A DNA stretch of 64,000 nucleotides, taken from contig JAPPHD010000001.1 in assembly GCA_028821125.1 (NCBI GenBank), forward strand, positions 1 to 64,000, read 5' to 3'. Below are positions 22,159 to 29,533 of the stretch, in pieces (within the stretch, counting starts at the first letter, position 1; each line of letters starts with the position of its first letter). Source of the stretch: Gammaproteobacteria bacterium. GTDB lineage: Bacteria > Pseudomonadota > Gammaproteobacteria > Pseudomonadales > Azotimanducaceae. The position numbers were made by a program, and so were the translations under genes. The notes under the pieces are model-generated. The model had not been told where the DNA came from. It saw nothing but the letters and a program-made list of their open reading frames with translations, and searched no databases.

Positions 22159-23037
22159 TTAGCAGAAACAGAGTACCCGCAGTTCGATGCTGTGCCTCGG
22201 TATCCCCTGCGGATTCGGGTGCGCAAAAGAAGCGTGCGGGCACGCCCTGCCGATCACGCCCTCGGAATCGAACGACTTGATGACCAGAACGTCGTCGGGC
22301 GTCATGCCGGGGTAGTAGTACCATCGCTGGCGCTCGGAAGCGCTGACGCTGAAGGTTTCGATGCCGATGTCATACCAACTGTAGTTTTCCGCCGCGTAGC
22401 CGTAGACAACGGTTTCCTTGAGGTCTTCTTCCCGCACGGTGCGGGCATCGCATACGGCCAGGGGAAAATCGTCGGCGGAAGGGCTCAGCGGACGCCAGAA
22501 GTTGATGGCGTAAACGCGGTCTGCGCGTTCGGGGACGCCTTCGCCGTGCAATGCCAGGTACTTCTCCCAGGTGGTGTTGTCGGTGTAATCCATGTGCACA
22601 TTGCCGATGTAACCGCCTCCCCGCTCGACCCCGGTCTTCCGCTGTGTACCGTCCGTACCGCCGCCCGAATACTGCAGGCCGGGCTCCCGAATGAGATGGT
22701 CGTAGGTAAAGGTCGTATGGGCGCCCGTCAATTCCCGTGCGATCGACCTGCACTCGTCGTAATAGGTTCCCATCACCTCGTCGCAATCGTAGAAGTCACT
22801 CACGGCGCTCGGGCTTCGCAGCAACTCGAAGCCACTGGAGTGCAAGCCCGCATCGGCATGCTCGTGCGCGTTCATCACCGCCACGTCGGCGGAGTGCAGA
22901 TTCCCGAATCCGTCGGCATTCGCGCGCAGATCGACGTGGGCCACCGGCCCGCCGGCCAGCGAAGAGGGCAGAAAGTGCAGTTGTGCGGTGACGGTGCCGG
23001 TCACGACTGTTTCAACAGATGGGGCAGATTCGCCCAT
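22159..23037 (-). CDS. CmcJ/NvfI family protein
   Basis: INFWRPLSPSADDFPLAVCDARTV...YGYAAENYSWYD...RQRWYYYPGMTPDDVLVIKSFDS is characteristic of this oxidoreductase/biosynthetic family. Confidence 0.7.
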   Translation of the reverse strand: MGESAPSVETVVTGTVTAQLHFLPSSLAGGPVAHVDLRANADGFGNLHSADVAVMNAHEHADAGLHSSGFELLRSPSAVSDFYDCDEVMGTYYDECRSIARELTGAHTTFTYDHLIREPGLQYSGGGTDGTQRKTGVERGGGYIGNVHMDYTDNTTWEKYLALHGEGVPERADRVYAINFWRPLSPSADDFPLAVCDARTVREEDLKETVVYGYAAENYSWYDIGIETFSVSASERQRWYYYPGMTPDDVLVIKSFDSEGVIGRACPHASFAHPNPQGIPRHSIELRVLCFC

Positions 23038-23474
23038 CCTTCCTCATGCGTGGTGTAGAAACGGCTCTTCAGGTTTACGCGTCGAAACATCCAGTTCCCT
23101 TCGGCGCAGACAAGATCGTCATCGTAGCGCGCGGCGAGCCAGACCGCCTCGTTGGTCTTTTTCACCGTGGCGGTCTGCAGCAGGTACCAGCGCCCCCGGG
23201 CGCTCGTTGCGTCTTCGTTCACCTCGACGGCCGAATTCGTAACATGGTGGATCGCGAAGGACATGATGTCGGGCATCCGGCTGAAAAAACGGTGCAGGGC
23301 ATCTCGCCCCTCGAAAACGCCCATTTCGCCTCCGTCCCAGACGCCGTCCTCCGTGAACAGGTTGCAGAGTTCATCGGCCGGATAGCCCGCATCGCACAGG
23401 TCGCAATAGCGCGCCTTCAACAGCCGTATCTGTTCGGCGGCTTCCACCCGACGGAGCCGGGCTTCAACGCTCAT
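23001..23474 (-). CDS. SnoaL-like/NTF2-fold protein
   Basis: MSVEARLRRVEAAEQIRLLKARYCDLCDAGYPADELCNLFTEDGVWDGG...IHHVTNSAVEVNEDATSARGRWYL. Overlaps the start of the CmcJ-like gene. Confidence 0.78.
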   Translation of the reverse strand: MSVEARLRRVEAAEQIRLLKARYCDLCDAGYPADELCNLFTEDGVWDGGEMGVFEGRDALHRFFSRMPDIMSFAIHHVTNSAVEVNEDATSARGRWYLLQTATVKKTNEAVWLAARYDDDLVCAEGNWMFRRVNLKSRFYTTHEEGWANLPHLLKQS

Positions 23475-23744
23475 GAATTTTCGTCTCGCGAGTACCTTGC
23501 CAGTCGGCGGAGCATGCCAGCAAACCTGTTGTTCGTCATTGATTCCAGTCTGCCCCTGACCGTACTTGACCGCAAACCGACGAACCCGCAACGTATGGCG
23601 CAAACCGGTGCTACGACCCCGCACCGGTCAATTCGGGAACGGCATGATGACAAGGGCATCGGGCATTCAGCCCGTCACCGGGCACTCTCGGGCAAAAACC
23701 AGGGCACAACGGCAGACCGATGCCAACGCGCTGACCGGAACTCC

Positions 23745-25142
23745 ATGACGCCGCAGGACAACAGGGCGTCGATCGACTCGGGACCGCCGGAGAAGCTGAC
23801 CGGCGGCGGCCCCTACGCCTGGTACGTCGTTGGCGTGCTGATGTTCGCCTACATCGTCGCCATCGTCGACCGGCAGATCCTGAGCCTGCTCGTGGAACCG
23901 ATAAAGCGGGACCTCGGCGTGACGGATACGCAGATCGGCCTGCTCGCCGGGTTTGCGTTCATCGTCTTCTATTCGATTCTCGGCGTACCGATCGCAAGGC
24001 TTTCCGACCGGAAGAATCGAAAAGCCATCATTTCCATCGGCATCGTCATCTGGAGCCTGATGACGGCGGCCTGCGGGCTGGCGAAAACCTACGTGCAGCT
24101 ATTCATGATGCGCATCGGGGTGGGCGTCGGGGAAGCCACCCTGTCACCGGCCGCCTACTCGATCATGGCCGACTATTTTCCGCCCAGGAAGCTGGCCCGG
24201 GCGATCGGCGTTTACGCAATGGGCCTGTATGCCGGCTCCGGGCTCGCGCTCCTGGCCGGCAGCGCGGTGGTCGCCATGCTCAGCGGCCCCGGGATGCTCG
24301 ACCTTCCCATCATCGGGGAAATGCACCGCTGGCAGATGACCTTCATCGTCGTCGCCATACCCGGGTTCGTCGTCCTCGCCCTGATGATGACCGTCCGCGA
24401 ACCACCGCGCCGGCAGTTCGCCTACGATGGCTCCCACGAAACCGTGAAGGCGGAAGCGGTTCCGTTCGGCGAGATCTGGGAGTTTCTCCGCGACAACCGC
24501 CGCCTCATCGTCGCCCACTTCGGCGGGTTCCTGATGACCGGCACTGTCATCAGCGCCTTCCTGATCTGGGTGCCGGAATTCCTGCGCCGCACCTACGATT
24601 ACACCATCGCCGAGGCCGGGGTGATCTACGGGCTCGCGCTGCTGGTGTTCGGTACCGCCGGACCCTATTTCGGCGGCTGGTTCGCCGAGTGGCTCGCCAA
24701 TCGGGGCTACCGCGATGCGGAAATGCGCGCGGCGGCAATCTGCGGTGCGATCATGATTCCGATCTCCATTCTTGCGCCCCTTGCGCCGGGGCGAATCTCC
24801 GGCATGGTCATGCTGGCACTGCTCAGTTTCATACTGGCTTCGGCACAGGGCCTGCCGCCCACCATCATGCAGATCATCGCACCCAACCGGATGCGGGCGC
24901 AGTTTACGGCGCTTTTCATGCTGGTTGCCGTGCTTGCCGGGTTTTCCCTCGGCCCCGCCTTTACGGCAATGATCACCGATTACGTGTTCGGCTACGAGGA
25001 AGCATTGCCCTATTCGCTCGCCATCGTCAGCGCCGCGCTGACGCCGGTCGGCGTGGCATTGCTGGTCTACGGGCTGAAACCGTACCGCGAGCGGCTTGCG
25101 CAGGAACAGGAAGCGGTCACGGGCCGCGCCGGTCAGGCATAG
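23745..25142 (+). CDS. MFS transporter
   Basis: 12-TM pattern; LVEPIKRDLGVTDTQIGLLAGFAFIVFYSILGVPIARLSDRKNRK. Start at MTPQDNRASID. Confidence 0.9.
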   Translation: MTPQDNRASIDSGPPEKLTGGGPYAWYVVGVLMFAYIVAIVDRQILSLLVEPIKRDLGVTDTQIGLLAGFAFIVFYSILGVPIARLSDRKNRKAIISIGIVIWSLMTAACGLAKTYVQLFMMRIGVGVGEATLSPAAYSIMADYFPPRKLARAIGVYAMGLYAGSGLALLAGSAVVAMLSGPGMLDLPIIGEMHRWQMTFIVVAIPGFVVLALMMTVREPPRRQFAYDGSHETVKAEAVPFGEIWEFLRDNRRLIVAHFGGFLMTGTVISAFLIWVPEFLRRTYDYTIAEAGVIYGLALLVFGTAGPYFGGWFAEWLANRGYRDAEMRAAAICGAIMIPISILAPLAPGRISGMVMLALLSFILASAQGLPPTIMQIIAPNRMRAQFTALFMLVAVLAGFSLGPAFTAMITDYVFGYEEALPYSLAIVSAALTPVGVALLVYGLKPYRERLAQEQEAVTGRAGQA

Positions 25143-25150
25143 CGCACGCC

Positions 25151-26086
25151 CTACTCCACCTCGACTTCGATCTCGACCTCCTCTTCCTGCGCCGTTTCGT
25201 CGCCGTCCGATCTATCCAGCATGATCCTGTACGCCCGCTTGAAGAGCCCTTCGAGCGGCTCGACTCCCACGGTTCGGCTGCGATTCTCCCGGCGCACCGT
25301 CGCCTCCCCCGCTGCCTCGAGTTCGGCCAGCAGGCGATAGGCTTCGTTCGCGTTGCCGATGTCGGCATCGTCGATGCGGCGGAGGATGTCGCCGGGCTTG
25401 AGTGCGCTACCTGGCGGAACGTTGAGAACCAGCACGCCGGCATCGACACCAAAATACTTGCCAAGGTCCTCGCCGATATCCACCAGTTGCAGGCCGCCCT
25501 TGCCGTGGGCTGCGGCCACAGCGCGGTCGCGGAACACCCGCACATGCTTGCCCGCCTCGGGAAACATGGAAAAGTCGGCATCGCCACCGCGCCAATGGAA
25601 CGGCCCGGCTGCATGGGGCCGTCGCATTGCCTCCACCTCGAATTCGCGCTCTTCGCCGCCCCGGGCCAGGACGATCCGGACGGTTTCGCCCGGCTCGACG
25701 TCATCCATCACCCGACGCAGTGCCCTGGCCGGACGCGCCTTGTCGCCAAGCGCCTTCCCGTCGATGGCCGTGATCACGTCGTCAGCCAGTATGCCGGCGA
25801 CCTCCGCGCCGCTGTCGGGCGTGACGCCGACGACCCGCACACCGGCTTCGTCATCCCGGATGACCACCCCGAGCATGGCGCCGTTGTCGAATACCTGGCG
25901 GAACTCGATGGATTCGACCTGCCGGATTGCATCGTCGAACGCCCTGCGCGCCTCGGAAAGATGCTTGAGCGCCGTTTCCGCCGCATCCTGCGACTCTTGG
26001 GTAGCGCTGTCTTCGCCGCCAGGCTCGTCAGCGGACCAGGCGCCGGCGGCTGCCAGCAGCATTGCGGAAAGAATTAGGTATTTCAC
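25151..26086 (-). CDS. Periplasmic protein with two PDZ domains and acidic C-terminus
   Basis: Signal peptide; GVVIRDDEAGVRVVGVTPDSGAEVAGILADDVITAIDG and GVLVLNVPPGSALKPGDILRRIDD; ends EEEVEIEVEVE. Confidence 0.82.
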   Translation of the reverse strand: MKYLILSAMLLAAAGAWSADEPGGEDSATQESQDAAETALKHLSEARRAFDDAIRQVESIEFRQVFDNGAMLGVVIRDDEAGVRVVGVTPDSGAEVAGILADDVITAIDGKALGDKARPARALRRVMDDVEPGETVRIVLARGGEEREFEVEAMRRPHAAGPFHWRGGDADFSMFPEAGKHVRVFRDRAVAAAHGKGGLQLVDIGEDLGKYFGVDAGVLVLNVPPGSALKPGDILRRIDDADIGNANEAYRLLAELEAAGEATVRRENRSRTVGVEPLEGLFKRAYRIMLDRSDGDETAQEEEVEIEVEVE

Positions 26087-26181
26087 AAAGTCTGCTCCTT
26101 CAGTCTGTAACTTTTAACACTTGGCCAATCAACGCCTGGCAAACGGCTGGCGGACGGCAACGCCTGCCCGACCGCCGCCTG

Positions 26182-26868
26182 TCAATAAACCGCGCGGCGG
26201 ATGAATTCCTCGCGCTGTACCTGTTCGGCACGCATGAGTGTGTCCATCAGTTCCACCCGTTCCCGCCAGAGCCGCTCCTGCGCCGCCGGGTCGGCGGGCC
26301 CGACCGCGGCCAGCCGGTTCAGCGATGCGTCCACCGAAGCGATCCGCGCCGCAAGCAGGCGCCGGGCTTCGGTTCCCTGCAGCCACGTGCCTTGCACGGA
26401 CGATTCCGGCGCCGCAGATCCTGGCGCTTCCGCCCCAAGGGCAGCCGCAAGCCTCGCACCCCCCGAGGCGGGCAGGGAGCGGCGGCGGGTTTCCGCCAGC
26501 CGTGACCGTTCCATCAATTCGCCCAGCAGTCGCTCGGGAGCCGTCGCCGGCGCACTCGGGTTCGCCAGTTGAGGAACCGCCGGCTCGGGAATATTGTCCA
26601 CCGGCCCGAGGACCCCGTCCGACAGGAAGGCTACGATCGACAGCGCTGCCGCAGCGGCGGCAATGCCTCCTGCGGCAAACGCCCGTTTCAGAAACGCACG
26701 TTGCCGTCGGCCCCGCGCATGGACGCGCTTCTCGACCTCCGCCCACACCGTTGCGGGCGCCTCCAGCTCCGGCAAGGCCCTTAACTCGGATTCGATGGCC
26801 CGCCGCCGCTGCTCCGGTGTCTTCGGCCTGCCGTCAAGCACGGCAAGCCCTGTTCGTTGCCGGTTCAT
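26182..26868 (-). CDS. Putative anti-sigma factor (single TM)
   Basis: Follows and overlaps an ECF sigma gene; cytoplasmic N-terminus followed by AFAAGGIAAAAAALSIVAFL TM segment. Confidence 0.55.
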   Translation of the reverse strand: MNRQRTGLAVLDGRPKTPEQRRRAIESELRALPELEAPATVWAEVEKRVHARGRRQRAFLKRAFAAGGIAAAAAALSIVAFLSDGVLGPVDNIPEPAVPQLANPSAPATAPERLLGELMERSRLAETRRRSLPASGGARLAAALGAEAPGSAAPESSVQGTWLQGTEARRLLAARIASVDASLNRLAAVGPADPAAQERLWRERVELMDTLMRAEQVQREEFIRRAVY

Positions 26869-27409
26869 CGTTCTGCTCCGTGGCGCCGAAACGTGCATCG
26901 GCCAGCGCCGAATACGCCCGCGCCAGTTGCGTCTTGGAAAAACTCGCGGTGTAGCCGAATGCGCGGCCAATCTCTTCGTGGGTGAACCCTTCGATGCAAT
27001 GCATCCACACCACCATGCGCGCCGTGCTCGACAGCTTCGCGAGCGCCTGGTCGACGTCCACCGCCCGATCTGTCGCATCACTGGCCGTAGACCGCTCGTC
27101 GCGCTCCAGTGCCTCGCGCCGCCTGTACCAGGGCGAGCGCAGCCGCATCAGGCAGTGGTTCATCGCAATGGAGCGCACCCAGGCCGGGAAGGCCGTGTCC
27201 CGGGCCAGTGAATGTGCCTTGCTCATAACGTCGACGAAGGTATCCTGCATCACTTCCTCCGCCGCGGCCGGATCCCGCAGCACCCGCCGGGCCAGTGTGT
27301 ACACGGCGTTTGCGAAAGCGCGGTAGGTGACCTCCTGGGCCTTGCGGTCGCCCTTCTTCAACCGGCGGACTACACCGGCATCGAGTTCTATGCTCTTGAA
27401 GCGGGACAT
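26834..27409 (-). CDS. ECF-type RNA polymerase sigma factor
   Basis: Region 2: YTLARRVLRDPAAAEEVMQDTFVDVMSKAHS; region 4: ALAKLSSTARMVVWMHCIEGFTHEEIGRAFGYTASFSKTQLARA. Confidence 0.88.
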   Translation of the reverse strand: MSRFKSIELDAGVVRRLKKGDRKAQEVTYRAFANAVYTLARRVLRDPAAAEEVMQDTFVDVMSKAHSLARDTAFPAWVRSIAMNHCLMRLRSPWYRRREALERDERSTASDATDRAVDVDQALAKLSSTARMVVWMHCIEGFTHEEIGRAFGYTASFSKTQLARAYSALADARFGATEQNDEPATNRACRA

Positions 27410-27512
27410 ATCCTGTTGGATGCGCCAGGTCGAAAAACGGTCGCGGTCAATTGTGAACCGCCCGTGAGCCGCCGGGAACCCGGCACCCCCATTCAGCTTT
27501 TACATGGCGGGG

Positions 27513-27695
27513 CTAGCCGCACCTATTCATGAATGGACGTAGCGAGGTTGGCAAGAGTAGTGAAAACACAGGGTGGCGCGGACTGGAGCGCGCGCAGGCG
27601 TGCTTACAGCACGTTGAGCACGCGGAGGGAGCACGCACTGTGTTTTCGCTGCTATTGACGACCGCAGTAGTTCATTCGTGAATAGGTGCGGCTAG
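27513..27695. repeat. 183-bp palindromic MITE-like element
   Basis: Termini ctagccgcacctattcatgaatg / cattcgtgaataggtgcggctag (22/23 inverted match), plus internal inverted gaaaacacag / ctgtgttttc. Confidence 0.75.
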
Positions 27696-28247
27696 TGAAC
27701 CGAGATCGGTCATGGCGTAGATGAGGGTGCCGCTGAGGCGCCCCTCGTTGTCGCGGCGGTGCGATTTCAGCGTGCCCTCGAGTTCGAATCCGAGGCGTTC
27801 CGCAACCGCCGCGCTACGGCTGTTGCGTTCGTCCACGCGCGCCGCCACCCGCTTGGCGCCACCCTCCTCGAACGCGAGGCGGGTCATGGCGCCGGCCGCC
27901 TCGGTGGCATAACCGCGGCCGGTGTATCCGGTGTGCAGCCAGTAGCCGATTTCGAAGCTCGGCACGGCCTCGTCCTTGAGCAGTATCGCGACGGCGCCGA
28001 TGACGGTGTCGTCATCGGCAAGGGTCACGAGTCCGTTGAAATCCCGTCCGTCGTCGAAAGCGGCCCTGGCATCGGCGCAGAACTGCCGTGCCTGATCGAT
28101 GCCGTACGGACCGCGCGCCCACTCCATCCAGCGGTGGAGTTCCGGGTATGAGGCGGTCACCGCCGCCAGCACGTCGTCGGCATCCGCCGCGGTGGGTGGA
28201 CGGAGGATCAGGCGCCCTGTGGCCAGCATGTCCGGGAACGGTTTCAT
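27672..28247 (-). CDS. GNAT family N-acetyltransferase (RimJ/RimL-like)
   Basis: MKPFPDMLATGRLILRPPTAADADDV...EIGYWLHTGYTGRGYATEAAGAMTRLAFEEGGAKRVAARVDERNSRSAAVAERLGF. Confidence 0.88.
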   Translation of the reverse strand: MKPFPDMLATGRLILRPPTAADADDVLAAVTASYPELHRWMEWARGPYGIDQARQFCADARAAFDDGRDFNGLVTLADDDTVIGAVAILLKDEAVPSFEIGYWLHTGYTGRGYATEAAGAMTRLAFEEGGAKRVAARVDERNSRSAAVAERLGFELEGTLKSHRRDNEGRLSGTLIYAMTDLGSLAAPIHE

Positions 28248-29389
28248 GGCAGCGCCAGGTGGCCGCGATGCTTGATCTGGAGCGGCGGGCAACCGGGTGG
28301 CTGCGGTTGTGGGCCGCGACGGGCGATGCGGCCAACCAGTTCCAGGAACACGCCATCCGGGTCGATGGCGTGGACGATGCCCGAGGTGTCCTCGCCCGTG
28401 CCCGAACAGCAGGGCGCGACTTCGGATAGAAAGGGCACGCCCTGTTCCTTCAGTATGGCGACCGCCCGGTCGAGGTCGGGCACGACCAGGGCAATGCGGT
28501 TGATACCGATGTGGTTGATGGGGGGCGGATACGGCGGCTCGTCGTCATAAGGCTCGACCCATTGCACCAGGCGCAGGGCGTGCCGGTCCCCCCGGTCGAT
28601 GGCAATGTCCGCGCCCTTGATTCGGAACGGTTTGTCGAGGCCGTACGCACGGGCCTCCTCGAGAGTGCCCGACTCGGGCAGAGGGTTCGATTGCGTGTAA
28701 CCCAACGCGCGGTAAAAGGCCAGGGACCGTTCGAAATCGCTGACGTTGACGCCGATGTAGGGCATGGCCTCCAGATGCATGTTTCTTTCCGGGTCTCCTT
28801 GCGGCAGCGCGGTTTCGAACAGCTTGTAGAGTACGCCGTCGGGATCGCGGAAGAACACGAACCGGTCGCCGGGGCTGCCGTAGGGTTCCGAGAGGAACTC
28901 CACACCCCGGCTTTTCAGGAACTCGTAATCGCTGCCCAGGTCCGTGGTGAGCAGCGCGGCATAAGCCATGCCCAGGTGATTAGGTAACTCGTAGGGCGGA
29001 TCGTCATTGAAGGGCGTAATGAACTGAAGCAGATCGATGTTTGCGCCGAACGGGCTGGCGGGCAGCCGCATCACTTCCCCCGCGGCGAGTTCGTACTGAC
29101 AGACATCGAACATGCCCAGCGCCCGCGCCACCGCGTGCGTATTCGTCAGGGGAAACCCGCTCGTGCCCTCCGTGTAACCCAGCATCCGGTAGAACGCGCG
29201 GGCGCGGTCGAAGTCCGGGGTATGGGTTGCGAAGTGGACGCGCGCCATGAGCCCGATATCTTGCCCGGACCGGTATTCGACGCTTGGCAGCCAGTCAAGC
29301 GCCGCTGGCGGCTCCTGTTGTGGGTCCGCCGCCGGCTGCTGTGCGGCAACGGAGAGCGCGTAAAGGATCAGGGCGGCCAGACGTTTCAT
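28244..29389 (-). CDS. VOC family protein, two glyoxalase-like modules, secreted
   Basis: Signal peptide; HFATHTPDFDRARAFYRMLGYTEGTSGFP and YIGVNVSDFERSLAFYRALGYTQSNP. Confidence 0.85.
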   Translation of the reverse strand: MKRLAALILYALSVAAQQPAADPQQEPPAALDWLPSVEYRSGQDIGLMARVHFATHTPDFDRARAFYRMLGYTEGTSGFPLTNTHAVARALGMFDVCQYELAAGEVMRLPASPFGANIDLLQFITPFNDDPPYELPNHLGMAYAALLTTDLGSDYEFLKSRGVEFLSEPYGSPGDRFVFFRDPDGVLYKLFETALPQGDPERNMHLEAMPYIGVNVSDFERSLAFYRALGYTQSNPLPESGTLEEARAYGLDKPFRIKGADIAIDRGDRHALRLVQWVEPYDDEPPYPPPINHIGINRIALVVPDLDRAVAILKEQGVPFLSEVAPCCSGTGEDTSGIVHAIDPDGVFLELVGRIARRGPQPQPPGCPPLQIKHRGHLALP

Positions 29390-29533
29390 GGGGTTCTGCC
29401 GATTGCTTGACTTCCACCGGCCGCCCGGGCAGCGGCCACCAACTCATGATGTGATGTAACAGGGCTCGAAGTCCAGGCTCCGGTGAGACCGGCGGACTCA
29501 GCGGTTTCGGGGACTGTCGACCGGGCCCGTCGG

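Noticed and set aside
24689-26077. 462-aa plus-strand ORF
   Set aside because: Overlaps the MFS 3' end and is antisense to the PDZ gene; composition is not protein-like.
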